Of a DNA stretch of 64,000 nucleotides, positions 25,480 to 34,558 are shown in pieces; position 1 is the first letter of the stretch; each line of letters starts with the position of its first letter. The notes under the pieces are model-generated. The model worked only from the letters and a program-made list of their open reading frames with translations. It was not told the origin of the DNA and made no database searches. The translations under genes were made by a program, and so were the position numbers. This stretch comes from DASZHJ01 sp035604335 (GTDB taxonomy: Bacteria > Pseudomonadota > Alphaproteobacteria > ATCC43930 > CGMCC-115725), in contig DATNIT010000133.1 of assembly GCA_035604335.1 (NCBI GenBank), positions 1 through 64,000 on the forward strand, in the 5' to 3' direction.

Positions 25480-26598
25480 CTACATCGACGGGTCGATGTT
25501 GTCGTAGGTCTGGATGACCTTGGGCACGCGGCTTGCGCCGTCGTAGCAGAGGATCACGGCGGAATGCGCCATGTTGCCGTGGCCGTCCGACTTGTAGGTC
25601 ATGGCGAGGCCGTCGTAGCTCATGGTGGAGAGCGCCTGGCGCACGGCTTCGGGCGTCGCGGCGCCCGACTTGACGGCGGCGAGCATCATCTCGGTGCCGT
25701 CATATTGCGCGAGCGCATAAGCGTCGGGCTCGCTGTTGAAGGTCTGCCGGTACTCCGCCACGAACTTCTGCAGCGCGGCCGAGCCGCCGGAGATCGGCGA
25801 GGAGGCGCTCTCCGCGCACACGTCCGCGAGCTCCTTGGGCTCGAGCAGCGCCGCGGTCGCGGGCTGGCCGATGGCGGAGCCCGAGACGACCGGCAAGCCC
25901 AGCCCCATGGCCGCCGCCTGCTTGATGATGAGCGCGGTCGCGGGCGCGTGCAGCTGCAGCACCAGCACGTCCGGCTCGGCACCGCGGGCGCGCGTCAGCA
26001 CCGGCAGCAGGTCCTTCACGGAGATGTCGACGCCCTCGGAGAACACCGGCTTGACGCCGAGCTTGCCGAAGGTCTCCTCCAGAACCTTCTTGCCGCCCTG
26101 CCCGTAGGCGGTGGTCTGGTAGACGATGGCGGGACGCGTCTTCTTCAAGATGTCCACGACGTAGCGGGCCTGGGCGATCTTGACCACGGCGTCGCTCGGG
26201 AAGAACCGGAAGACGTAGGGGTTGTTTTGCTCGGTCACCGCGACCGAGCCCGAGATGGTAAGCAGCGGCACCTTGCGCTCCGCGCCGATCGGCAGCATCG
26301 CCAGGATCTGCGGACCGAACATCGAGGCCACCACGGCGAGGGGCGTGCCGGGATCGAGCGCCTTCTCGAGCGCGGTTACCGCGAGCTCCGGCGCGGCGCC
26401 GGTGTCGGCCACCTCGGCTCGAGGCGTCACGCCCTCGGGCGGATGAGAGATCGCGAGCAAGGCGCCGTTGCGCTGGCTCGTGCCCTCGAGAGCCAGAATC
26501 CCCGTGAGCGGCACCAGCACGGGTATCCGGATCTCCTGCGCGTGCGCGGGAGCGGCAAGGGCGATGGCAAGGAGAAGGCTGGCGATGCGCGGGATCAC
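25480..26598 (-). CDS. ABC transporter substrate-binding protein, LivK-like (Peripla_BP_6), 372 aa
   Basis: Signal peptide MIPRIASLLLAIALAAPAHAQ, then the family start IRIPVLVPLTGILALEGTSQRNGALLA. Further family blocks are KKTRPAIVYQTTAYGQGGKKVLEETF and ALAQYDGTEMMLAAV. It would bind an amino acid, amide, aromatic acid or sugar acid. The adjoining dehydratase of the sugar-acid branch favours a sugar acid, although Liv-type systems for those are less common. It lies 14 bp after the dehydratase stop. Confidence 0.9.
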   Translation of the reverse strand: MIPRIASLLLAIALAAPAHAQEIRIPVLVPLTGILALEGTSQRNGALLAISHPPEGVTPRAEVADTGAAPELAVTALEKALDPGTPLAVVASMFGPQILAMLPIGAERKVPLLTISGSVAVTEQNNPYVFRFFPSDAVVKIAQARYVVDILKKTRPAIVYQTTAYGQGGKKVLEETFGKLGVKPVFSEGVDISVKDLLPVLTRARGAEPDVLVLQLHAPATALIIKQAAAMGLGLPVVSGSAIGQPATAALLEPKELADVCAESASSPISGGSAALQKFVAEYRQTFNSEPDAYALAQYDGTEMMLAAVKSGAATPEAVRQALSTMSYDGLAMTYKSDGHGNMAHSAVILCYDGASRVPKVIQTYDNIDPSM

Positions 26599-26612
26599 GG
26601 AACGGTCTCCTC

Positions 26613-28310
26613 TCAGGCGCGCGTGGGCCGAGCGCGCAGAAAATCGAAATCGCAGCCCTGGTCGGCTTGCAGGACTTGCTCGCGGTAAAGCCGGCGATAG
26701 CCGCGCGCCGGCGCGGAGGGCGGCGCGAACGGCCGCCGGGCGAGCTCCGCGGGATCGACCATGAGGTCAATACGCCGCTCGGTGACCGAGATCTTGATGC
26801 GGTCGCCGCTGCGGACCTTGGCGAGCGGCCCGCCGCTGGCGGTGTCCGGCGCTACGTGCAGCACGACCGTGCCGTAGGCCGTGCCACTCATGCGCGCGTC
26901 GGAGATCCGCACCATGTCCTTGACGCCCTTGCGCGCGAGCTTGCCGGGGATCGGCAGATAGCCTGCTTCCGGCATGCCGGACTCGCTGGTGGGGCCGGCG
27001 TTCTGCAGCACGAGGAAATCCTCGGGCATCACGTCGAGATCGGGGCTGTCGATGCGCGCCGCGAGATCGTCCAGCGAGCTGAACACCACCGCGCGGCCGG
27101 TGCTCTCGAAGAGCTTCGGATCGGCGGCGGCGCGCTTGAGGATCGCACCCTTGGGTGCGAGCGAGCCGAAGAGCGCCACCAGCCCGCCGGTCGCCTGCAA
27201 CGGCTCCTTGAGGGAGCGGACCACGCCGCGGTCGACATAAGGGTCGCTCTCGGCGAGGCGCTCGCCCAGGGTCTCGCCGGTCACGGTCAGGGCGTCGAGG
27301 TGCAGCAGGGGCTTCAGCTCCCGCAGCACCGCGCCGATGCCGCCGGCGGCGAACAGGTCCTCCATATAGTGCGGACCGGTGGGCTTGAGGTCGACGATCA
27401 CCGGCGTGGAGTCGCTGAGCGCGTTGAGGCGGTCGAGCGACACCTCGACGCCCGCGCGCCCGGCGATCGCGGTCAGGTGCAGCACCGCGTTGGTCGACCC
27501 CCCGATCGCCAGCAAGACCCGGAGCGCATTCTCGACGGATTTCTCGGTCACGATCTGGCTCGGCCGGATGGGGCTCTGCACCAGCCGCACGGCCGCGGTT
27601 CCCGTCGCCTCGGCGGCGCGCAGCCGATCGGCGTGCACCGAGGGAATGGCGGCGGTGCCCGGCAGCATCATGCCGAGCGCCTCGGCGATCGAGGCCATGG
27701 TGCTGGCGGTACCCATCACCGCGCAGGTGCCGGCGGTGGTGGCGAGGCCACCCTCGATTTCATCGATCTGGGCGCGGCTCACCTCGCCCGCGCGGTAGCG
27801 CGCCCAGTATCGCCGGCAATCCGTGCAGGCGCCGAGCCGCTCGCCCTTGAGCCGGCCGGTCATCATGGGCCCGGTCACCAGCTGGATCGCGGGCACATCG
27901 GCGGAAATCGCGCCCATGAGCTGCGCCGGCACGGTTTTGTCACAGCCGCCCACCAGCACGACCGCGTCCATGGGCTGGGCCCGGATCATCTCCTCGGTGT
28001 CCATCGCCATGAGGTTCCGGAACATCAGGCTCGTGGGATTGAGGAAGGGCTCGCCCAGGGACGTCGTCGGAAACTCCAATGGCAAGGCGCCCGCGGCCAG
28101 CACGCCGCGCTTCACGGCCTCTACCAGGTCCGGCACCAGGCGGTGGCAGTTGTTGAACCCGCTCGCCGTGTTGGCGATGCCGATCACCGGCCGTTCCAAG
28201 AGCTCCGTCGAGTACCCCATGGAGCGCGTGAAGGAGCGCCGGAGGTAGAGCGCGAAGTCGGGGTCGCCATAATGGGTGAGGCCGCGCCTCAGCCCGACGG
28301 GGTCCGTCAT
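26613..28310 (-). CDS. IlvD/Edd-family dehydratase, sugar-acid (arabonate/xylonate) branch, 565 aa
   Basis: Three Fe-S ligand cysteines sit at 55 (SGFNNCH), 123 (GGCDKT) and 196 (AGTCAVMGTAST). The GACTDCRRYW motif and overall spacing match pentonate dehydratases, such as L-arabinonate and D-xylonate dehydratase, better than IlvD of branched-chain synthesis. Those enzymes convert a sugar acid to its 2-keto-3-deoxy form with a [2Fe-2S] cluster. ATG has GGGAGG upstream. It is first in a seven-gene operon with an importer and a Rid protein, so catabolism of an imported acid is likely. Substrate inferred only to class. Confidence 0.87.
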   Translation of the reverse strand: MTDPVGLRRGLTHYGDPDFALYLRRSFTRSMGYSTELLERPVIGIANTASGFNNCHRLVPDLVEAVKRGVLAAGALPLEFPTTSLGEPFLNPTSLMFRNLMAMDTEEMIRAQPMDAVVLVGGCDKTVPAQLMGAISADVPAIQLVTGPMMTGRLKGERLGACTDCRRYWARYRAGEVSRAQIDEIEGGLATTAGTCAVMGTASTMASIAEALGMMLPGTAAIPSVHADRLRAAEATGTAAVRLVQSPIRPSQIVTEKSVENALRVLLAIGGSTNAVLHLTAIAGRAGVEVSLDRLNALSDSTPVIVDLKPTGPHYMEDLFAAGGIGAVLRELKPLLHLDALTVTGETLGERLAESDPYVDRGVVRSLKEPLQATGGLVALFGSLAPKGAILKRAAADPKLFESTGRAVVFSSLDDLAARIDSPDLDVMPEDFLVLQNAGPTSESGMPEAGYLPIPGKLARKGVKDMVRISDARMSGTAYGTVVLHVAPDTASGGPLAKVRSGDRIKISVTERRIDLMVDPAELARRPFAPPSAPARGYRRLYREQVLQADQGCDFDFLRARPTRA

Positions 28311-28542
28311 CTCGTTTCCTCCCGGTGCCGCTGGCCCGATGCTCGCAAGAGCCGGCCAGAGCTAACAAGGCGCTCCCGCGCCCTGTCAACCGCGGCCGGA
28401 GCCGTGCCAATTCCGTGGGCGGCCTGGGCGTGCGATCGGCTTTGCGTACCGCTTGGGGCTTGGCCCGGCGCGCACTATACTTTTCCGGTCAGGGACTTCA
28501 CGAGAGACACGACAACAAACAATCTCACCGAGGAGCGAGGCC

Positions 28543-29385
28543 ATGAAATCGATCCTGGCGGTGGTAGGAGACGGAACGGCGCGGGCTCTGTTGGAGACCG
28601 CGCTCTTGGTGGCAAGACGCTTCAGCGGCCGCATCGTCGGCCTCAACACGCTGACCACGGAATATGCCGTGGTGTTCGGCGGCGAGATGGGCTTCTCGAT
28701 CTCGTCCGAGGTCGACCGCACGCTCGAGCGCGAGGGTCAGGAGCGGCGCGAGGCGGCGCGCGCGCTGTTCTCTGCCTTCATGCGCGAGCACGGCGTGCCG
28801 CTGGGTCCGGCGGCGCCCGGCGAGCTCAGCGCCGAGTGGCGCGAGGAGAGCGGGCGGCAGAATGCGGTCGCCGGCAGCTTCGGCCGCATCTTCGACCTGA
28901 TCGTGGTCGAGCGGCCGGCGAAGCTCGCCTCGCTCGCCGAAGCGACGCTGGAGGACGTACTGTTCGAAAGCGGCCGGGCCGTCCTGATGGCGCCTCCGGC
29001 AGCGGGCACCACCATCGGCGAGCGCGTCTCGGTCGCCTGGAACGGCAGCACGGAGACCGCCCGCACGGTGGCGCTCGCCATGCCGTTCCTCACGAGCGCG
29101 CAAGAGATCGAGGTGGTGAGCGTCGAGGAAGGCATGACGCCGGGTCCGACCGGCGAGGAGCTCGCGCGCTCCCTCTCGCTCCACGGGCTCTCCGTCACCG
29201 CCCGCCACGTGCAGGGCCGCGGCCGAACCCCAGGCCAGGTCTTCCTCGAGGAGGCGAAGGCGTTCAACGCCGACCTGCTCATCAAGGGCGCCTATACCCA
29301 GAGCCGGCTGCGTCAGCTGATCTTCGGCGGCGCCACGCGCCACATCATCATGGAGGCGACGATCCCGGTGATCCTGGCGCACTGA
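28543..29385 (+). CDS. Tandem universal stress protein, 280 aa
   Basis: Two USP-like halves. The first (residues 1-145) is divergent. The second (about 150-280) keeps VAWNGSTETARTVALAMPFL and the C-terminal block IKGAYTQSRLRQLIFGGATRHII followed by IPVILAH, the ATP-loop region of the family. ATG 28543 follows an AGGAGCGAGG ribosome-binding site; the frame is open upstream, but those codons look non-coding. The 232-bp divergent spacer upstream should hold promoters for this gene and the dehydratase operon, though none is clear-cut. Cytoplasmic. Confidence 0.88.
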   Translation: MKSILAVVGDGTARALLETALLVARRFSGRIVGLNTLTTEYAVVFGGEMGFSISSEVDRTLEREGQERREAARALFSAFMREHGVPLGPAAPGELSAEWREESGRQNAVAGSFGRIFDLIVVERPAKLASLAEATLEDVLFESGRAVLMAPPAAGTTIGERVSVAWNGSTETARTVALAMPFLTSAQEIEVVSVEEGMTPGPTGEELARSLSLHGLSVTARHVQGRGRTPGQVFLEEAKAFNADLLIKGAYTQSRLRQLIFGGATRHIIMEATIPVILAH

Positions 29386-29533
29386 CGGGGCGACCTTGGG
29401 ACAGGATCCCATTGCCACTGCCCGGCGGCGCCGAGTACATTGTTTTCAAACGAAGGGGCGACGGCGCGCGCCATGCGGGAGGCGCGCCGTGCAAGGCGAT
29501 CGCGAACCGCGCGTCTCTCTGGGGGGAGTGAGC

Positions 29534-30919
29534 ATGACTCGTTTGTCCGGCGTAGTCGCGATTCTGGGCGCGGCTCTCGTTTGCGTGCTCGGTGGGCGCG
29601 AGGCTGCGGCTTCCGGCTTCGCCATCCGAGAGAACAGCGCCGAGGCGCTCGGCACGGCCTTCGCCGGCAACGCCTCGTCGGCGACCTTCCTCTCGACGAT
29701 CTTCAACAATCCCGCGGGCATGACGCACTTCACCGGCGACCGCGCGCAGGTGGATGCGAGCCTGATCCTGCCGTCGTCGCGCTTCGAGGGCGGCGCCGCC
29801 GAGACCTGCTTCATCTGCAACGCGTCGACCGGCTTCACCACGCCCGGCACTTTTCCGATCTCCGGCGGCGGCAGCGGCAACGGGGGGCAGGCGGCGTTCG
29901 TGCCGGCCGCTTATGTCATGCACAGCTTCAGCCCCGACCTGAAGGCGGGCGTGGCGATGACGGTGCCGTTTGGTCTGTCGACCATCTATCCCGACGGCTG
30001 GGTGGGCCGGTATTTCGGCGTCAAGTCCGCGCTCCAGACGCTCGACTTCAATCCGAACGTCGCCTATCGCGTGAATCAGTGGCTTTCCGTGGGCGGCGGC
30101 GTTTCCGCGCAGTATCTCAGCGCCGATCTGACGCAGGCCGTCGACCAGAACGCGATCGCGGGAGCGCCGCCCCAGCCTTTCGGTCCGCTTCCGGACGGCC
30201 GTCTCAGGGTCCACGGCGACGACTGGGGCTGGGGTTTCAACGGCGGCATCCTTGTGGAGCCGCTGCCCGGCACCAACATCGGCCTGACCTATCGCTCAAA
30301 GGTGCGTCACACGATCAGTGGATCGGCCGACTTTACGGGGATCGTATTCCCGCTCTCGCTCAATCCCCGGCTGCAGAGCTCGAGCGCGACCGCGACCATC
30401 GTGACGCCCGACAACGCCGACCTCAGCATCACGCAGAGCATCACCGACCAATTCCGCGTCGCGTTGGATGTGCAATGGACGGATTGGAGCGTGTTCAAGA
30501 GCCTTGGCGTGTTCCGCACCAGCGGACCCCTCAGCAATACCAACCTGACGGCGCCGACACCCGAGAATTTCAAGAACACCTGGTTCATCGCCGTGGGCGG
30601 AACCTACAATCTCGACGAGAATTGGACCCTCCGGGCCGGCGTCGCCTATGACCAAACGCCCACCAGCGACCAATTCCGCACCGTGCGCCTGCCGGACAGC
30701 GACCGCTTCTGGCTCGCTTTCGGTGCCGGCTACAAGTTCAGCGACGGTTTCTCGGTCGATCTCGGCATCGCGCATATTTTCATGCGCGACGCCAGCATCA
30801 GCTCCAGCGTGAACAGCACCATCCCGCCGGCCACATTGACGTCGGGCACCGATCGGCTCTCCGGGAAGTTCACCAACATGATCGACCTGATCTCGCTGCA
30901 GACGCGGTTCCGGTTCTGA
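29534..30919 (+). CDS. fadL: FadL/OmpP1-family outer-membrane long-chain fatty acid porin, 461 aa
   Basis: Signal peptide to about residue 26 (GGREAAA|SGFAIRENS). The mature N-terminus SGFAIRENSAEALGTAFAGNA and the SATFLSTIFNNPAGMTHF block are the FadL hatch signature. Alternating beta-strand patterns and the terminal aromatic RFRF fit a 14-stranded barrel assembled by Bam. It should admit long-chain fatty acids or other hydrophobic compounds. The fatty-acid ligase follows after 81 bp, so both probably belong to one catabolic module. Confidence 0.92.
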   Translation: MTRLSGVVAILGAALVCVLGGREAAASGFAIRENSAEALGTAFAGNASSATFLSTIFNNPAGMTHFTGDRAQVDASLILPSSRFEGGAAETCFICNASTGFTTPGTFPISGGGSGNGGQAAFVPAAYVMHSFSPDLKAGVAMTVPFGLSTIYPDGWVGRYFGVKSALQTLDFNPNVAYRVNQWLSVGGGVSAQYLSADLTQAVDQNAIAGAPPQPFGPLPDGRLRVHGDDWGWGFNGGILVEPLPGTNIGLTYRSKVRHTISGSADFTGIVFPLSLNPRLQSSSATATIVTPDNADLSITQSITDQFRVALDVQWTDWSVFKSLGVFRTSGPLSNTNLTAPTPENFKNTWFIAVGGTYNLDENWTLRAGVAYDQTPTSDQFRTVRLPDSDRFWLAFGAGYKFSDGFSVDLGIAHIFMRDASISSSVNSTIPPATLTSGTDRLSGKFTNMIDLISLQTRFRF

Positions 30920-31000
30920 CCGAAGGCTGCCGCGCGGCTGTTGCTCGCGGGAGGCCCGAGCCGGTAACCTCGGGTGACTAGGGCTGGAAGGGGCATCGGG

Positions 31001-32701
31001 ATGACGGAGCCTCCCGCCCGGCCTTGGCTCAAGAGCTATCCGCCGGGCATCGTCTGGGACGCGAGCTTTCCCGAGCACCCGCTGACGCGCTTGCTCGACG
31101 ACACGGTCGAGCGTTTCGGCGAGCGGCCCTGCCTCGACTTCCTCGGCAAGGTCTCGAGCTACCGCGAGATCGGCGATCTCGTGCGCCGCGCGGCGAAAGG
31201 GTTCGCCGCGCTGGGCGTCGGCCCCGGCGTGCGGGTCGGGCTCATGCTGCCGAACACGCCCTATTACGTGATCGCCTATTTCGGCGTGCTGCGCGCGGGC
31301 GGCACGGTCGTGAACATCAACCCGCTCTACGTCGAGCGCGAGATCCGGCAGCTGATCGCAGATGCCGGCTGCGGCATCGTCGTGACGCTCGATCTCAAGC
31401 TCACCTACGACGTGCTGGAGCGGCTCCGCGACGGCAACCCGCTCAAGACCCTGGTCGTCTGCCCGATGGCGGACATCCTGCCGTTTCCCAAGGACGTGCT
31501 CTATCGCGCGCTGCGCCGCCGCGATCAGGCCGACGTGCCTGCGGATGAGGCGCATGTCGCCTTCGCCGCGCTCGTCGACAACGACGGGTCTTTCGAACCG
31601 CCGCCGATCGACGCGCTGCGCGACGTGGCGGTGTTGCAATACACCGGCGGCACCACCGGCACGCCCAAGGGCGCCATGCTCAGCCACGCGAACCTGGTCG
31701 CCAACGCGCGCCAATGCATCGCCTGGTTCCCGGACTTCAAGCCCGGCCAGGAGCGGGCCATCGCGGTGCTGCCGTTCTTCCACGTCTTCGCCATGACCGT
31801 GGTGATGAACCTCTCCATCGCCGTGGGCGCTGAGATCGTCCTGCTGCCGCGCTTCGAGCTCAAGGAGCTGCTGAAGACCATTCATCACAAGCGTCCCACC
31901 ACGTTCCCCGGCGTGCCGACGCTGTTCACGGCGATCAACAACGCCAAGCACATCGACCGCTACGATCTCACGTCGATCCGCTCCTGCATCTCTGGCGGCG
32001 CGCCCTTGCCGGTGGAGGTGAAGTCCCGGTTCGAGGCCCTGACCGGCTGCGTGCTCGTCGAGGGCTATGGCCTCAGCGAGACCTCGCCGGTGGTCGCCTG
32101 CAATCCGCTGAAGGGCGTCAACAAGCCGGGCGCCGTGGGGCCTCCGATGCCGGGCACCGTGGTCGAGATCGTCTCGGTCGACGAGCCGACCCGCGTGCTG
32201 GGACTGGGCGAGCGCGGCGAGATCCGCGTGCGTGGGCCGCAGGTCATGCTGGGCTATTGGGCGCAGCCGGAGGCCACCGCAGACGTGCTGCGCGGAGGGA
32301 CGCTGCGCACGGGCGACATCGGCTATCTCGACGAGGACGGCTACCTCTTCTTGGTCGACCGCATCAAGGACGTCGTCATCGCCGGCGGCTACAAAATCTA
32401 TCCGCGCCTGGTGGAGGAGGCGATCTTTCAGCATCCGCAGGTGCGCGAATGCATCGTGATCGGCGTCCCCGACCGCTACCGCGGCCAGACCGTGAAGGCC
32501 TTCGTGGTGCTGCGCGAGGGCGAGCACCTCACGGCCGAGGACCTGACGGAGTTCCTGAAGCAGCGGCTGTCGCCCATCGAGATGCCGAAGCTCATCGAGT
32601 TCCGCGAGAGTCTGCCGCGAACGCTGATCGGCAAGCCCTCGAAGCGGGCGCTCGAGCAGGAAGAAGCCGCGCGGTCGCACGGGCATAAACCCGGGCATTG
32701 A
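31001..32701 (+). CDS. fadD: Long-chain fatty acid-CoA ligase (FadD-like), 566 aa
   Basis: The AMP-binding motif YTGGTTGTPKGAMLSH (about residues 217-232), GYGLSETSP, TGDIGYLDEDGYLF and VIAGGYKIYPRLVEEAIFQHP with C-terminal Lys (LIGKPSKR) are complete. The enzyme adenylates a fatty acid and transfers it to CoA at the inner membrane. ATG 31001 has GGAAGGGG 10 nt upstream; the earlier in-frame start at 30974 adds residues outside homology. It lies between the porin and the MerR regulator of the beta-oxidation genes. Confidence 0.93.
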   Translation: MTEPPARPWLKSYPPGIVWDASFPEHPLTRLLDDTVERFGERPCLDFLGKVSSYREIGDLVRRAAKGFAALGVGPGVRVGLMLPNTPYYVIAYFGVLRAGGTVVNINPLYVEREIRQLIADAGCGIVVTLDLKLTYDVLERLRDGNPLKTLVVCPMADILPFPKDVLYRALRRRDQADVPADEAHVAFAALVDNDGSFEPPPIDALRDVAVLQYTGGTTGTPKGAMLSHANLVANARQCIAWFPDFKPGQERAIAVLPFFHVFAMTVVMNLSIAVGAEIVLLPRFELKELLKTIHHKRPTTFPGVPTLFTAINNAKHIDRYDLTSIRSCISGGAPLPVEVKSRFEALTGCVLVEGYGLSETSPVVACNPLKGVNKPGAVGPPMPGTVVEIVSVDEPTRVLGLGERGEIRVRGPQVMLGYWAQPEATADVLRGGTLRTGDIGYLDEDGYLFLVDRIKDVVIAGGYKIYPRLVEEAIFQHPQVRECIVIGVPDRYRGQTVKAFVVLREGEHLTAEDLTEFLKQRLSPIEMPKLIEFRESLPRTLIGKPSKRALEQEEAARSHGHKPGH

Positions 32702-32781
32702 TGGGCTTTCTGATCCCTTTTTTATAGTACCAAGTACCGGACTCGGATATTCTCATCCTAGGTGTTCGATCGCGTGCCCGT

Positions 32782-32838
32782 TGACGCGAGCGCGTCAGAT
32801 GATTAACGTGCGCGGTAGCTCTATTACGTACGCGTGAT
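32782..32838 (+). promoter_or_regulatory. Candidate operators upstream of the merR-fadA genes
   Basis: Two dyads lie in the 140-bp spacer. At 32782-32797, TGACGCG and CGCGTCA form a perfect 7-bp inverted repeat with a 2-nt spacer. At 32823-32838, ATTACG/CGTGAT is an imperfect dyad ending 3 nt before the GTG start. MerR-type activators bind dyads in long-spaced promoters, and LiuR-type regulators favour TTACG/CGTAA-like half sites, so the second is the better candidate. Confidence 0.4.
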
Positions 32839-32841
32839 ACC

Positions 32842-33306
32842 GTGATTTCTGTACAAGCCCCACAGCGGCCGGTCGGCGACGAGGCGGGCCGACTGTATTC
32901 CATCGGCGACCTCGCGACGGAGTTCGGCATCTCTCCGCGGGCGATCCGGTTTTACGAGGATCAGGATCTCTTGCGCCCGCGGCGCATCGGCGGAAACCGG
33001 GTCTACGATCACCGGGACCGCGCGCGGCTGATCCTGGTCTTGCGCGGCAAGCGGCTCGGGTTCAGCCTTGCCGACATCAAGGAGATACTGGATCTCTACG
33101 ATGTCGATCCCGAGCACGTCGAACAGCTCCGCGTCGCGCTCGACAAGGGGCGGCAGCGGATCGCCGATCTCGAGCGCCAGCGGGCGGAGATTACGGAGGC
33201 ACTGAGCGAGCTCAGGGAGCTCGAGGCCATCGTGGTGGCTCGGCTCCAGGAAAAACAGTCACAGGGCGTCGCGCCGGGCGCGCGCCGGGAAGGAGAACCC
33301 TCGTGA
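32842..33306 (+). CDS. MerR-family regulator of fatty/branched acid catabolism (LiuR-like), 154 aa
   Basis: The MerR winged-helix is at residues 18-85 (LYSIGDLATEFGISPRAIRFYEDQDLLRPRR), with a coiled-coil dimerisation helix after it. There are no Cys ligands, so it is not a metal sensor. Its position before thiolase and beta-oxidation genes fits the LiuR-type regulators that control acyl-CoA catabolism. It starts with GTG directly after an operator-like dyad and without a visible ribosome-binding site, so the mRNA may be leaderless. The stop overlaps fadA's start (GTGA). Confidence 0.85.
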   Translation: MISVQAPQRPVGDEAGRLYSIGDLATEFGISPRAIRFYEDQDLLRPRRIGGNRVYDHRDRARLILVLRGKRLGFSLADIKEILDLYDVDPEHVEQLRVALDKGRQRIADLERQRAEITEALSELRELEAIVVARLQEKQSQGVAPGARREGEPS

Positions 33307-34439
33307 AGTCTGTGGTCATCGCGGGCTATGCCCGCTCGCCGTTCCATTTCGCCAAGAAGGGCGCGCTCGCGCGCGTGCGGCCCGACGAGCTCTGCGCCCA
33401 GGTGATCTCGGCGCTCATCGAGCGCACCAAGCTCGACCCGGCGGACATCGAGGACGTGATCGTCGGCTGCGCCATGCCCGAGGGCGAGCAGGGCCTCAAC
33501 GTGGCGCGTCTCATCAGCTTCCTCGCGCACCTGCCGATCACGGCGGCGGGCACCACGGTGAACCGGTTCTGCGGCTCCTCCATGCAGTCGATCCACATGG
33601 CCGCGGGCGCGATCCAGCTCGATGCCGGCGAGGCCTTCATCTGCGCGGGGGTCGAATCCATGACCCGCGTGCCCATGGGCGGCTTCAACCCGAGCCCGCA
33701 TCCCGGCCTCGCCAAGGATTTTCCCGCGGCCTACATGTCCATGGGCCAGACCGCCGAGAACGTCGCGCGCAAGTATCAGGTGACGCGCCGGGATCAGGAC
33801 GCGTTCTCGGTCGCGAGCCACAAGAAGGCCGCGGCGGCCCAGGCCGCCGGCAGGCTCGCGGGCGAGATCGTCGCGATCAAGGCCAAGAACGGTGCCATCG
33901 ACAAGGACGGCTGCATTAGGGCCGACACCTCCGAAGCGGCGCTCGCGGCGCTGCAGCCCGCCTTCGATCAGGCGGGCACGGTCACGGCCGGCACATCGTC
34001 TCCGCTCACCGACGGCGCCTCCGCGGTGCTGGTCTGCACCGAGGACTACGCCAAGCGCCACAAGCTCGAGCCTCTGGCGCGGCTCAAGTCGATCGCCGTC
34101 GCCGGCTGCGCGCCGGACATCATGGGCATCGGCCCGGTCGCCGCCAGCCAGAAGGCGCTCGCGCGCGCCGGCCTCAAAATCAAGGACATCGACGTCGTCG
34201 AGCTCAACGAGGCCTTCGCCTCCCAGGCGCTCGCTTGCATGCGCGAGCTCGGCATTCCCGAGGAGAAGGTGAACCTCGACGGCGGCGCCATCGCCCTCGG
34301 CCATCCCCTCGGCGCCACCGGCGCCCGCATCACCGGCAAAGCCGCCCAGCTTCTGAAGCGCGACGGCAAGCACTACGCCCTCGCCACCCAATGCATCGGC
34401 GGCGGCCAAGGCATCGCCACCATTCTCGAGGCGGTGTGA
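33303..34439 (+). CDS. fadA: Acetyl-CoA acyltransferase (thiolase, FadA), 378 aa
   Basis: Nucleophile Cys90 in VNRFCGSSMQ, the His of GGAIALGHPLGATGAR (about residue 335) and the second Cys in QCIGGGQG are all in place. It catalyses the last step of beta-oxidation, splitting 3-ketoacyl-CoA to acetyl-CoA and a shortened acyl-CoA. GTG start, coupled to the merR stop. With the following bifunctional enzyme and acyl-CoA dehydrogenase it makes the same gene set as the B. subtilis fadNAE operon. A repeat-bracketed DUF559 pseudogene separates it from fadN. Confidence 0.93.
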   Translation: MKSVVIAGYARSPFHFAKKGALARVRPDELCAQVISALIERTKLDPADIEDVIVGCAMPEGEQGLNVARLISFLAHLPITAAGTTVNRFCGSSMQSIHMAAGAIQLDAGEAFICAGVESMTRVPMGGFNPSPHPGLAKDFPAAYMSMGQTAENVARKYQVTRRDQDAFSVASHKKAAAAQAAGRLAGEIVAIKAKNGAIDKDGCIRADTSEAALAALQPAFDQAGTVTAGTSSPLTDGASAVLVCTEDYAKRHKLEPLARLKSIAVAGCAPDIMGIGPVAASQKALARAGLKIKDIDVVELNEAFASQALACMRELGIPEEKVNLDGGAIALGHPLGATGARITGKAAQLLKRDGKHYALATQCIGGGQGIATILEAV

Positions 34440-34476
34440 GCTTCATGCTTCCGGTTGAGGGCTATGCTTTGGCCAT

Positions 34477-34520
34477 CCCTCTCCGCCCCTTAGGGGCGGA
34501 GAGGCAAGGTGAGGTGGGGC
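34477..34520 (+). repeat. REP-like repeat, left member of the pair around the DUF559 gene
   Basis: Perfect palindromic head CTCTCCGCCCCT/AGGGGCGGAGAG, then tail AAGGTGAGGTGGGG pointing right, toward the nuclease gene. It matches the copy at 34899-34942 in inverse orientation and the pair at 37.3-37.5 kb. Confidence 0.9.
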
Positions 34521-34558
34521 GTCGCCACCGCGCACGTGCGTGCCGACGAGCCGCCAAA

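Noticed and set aside
26613..28310. Biosynthetic dihydroxy-acid dehydratase IlvD
   Set aside because: Cysteine context (GACTDCRRYW) and the operon with an importer point to the sugar-acid branch.
30296..32698. An 800-codon minus-strand frame opposite fadL and fadD
   Set aside because: Spans two unrelated genes in antisense and has no recognisable motif.
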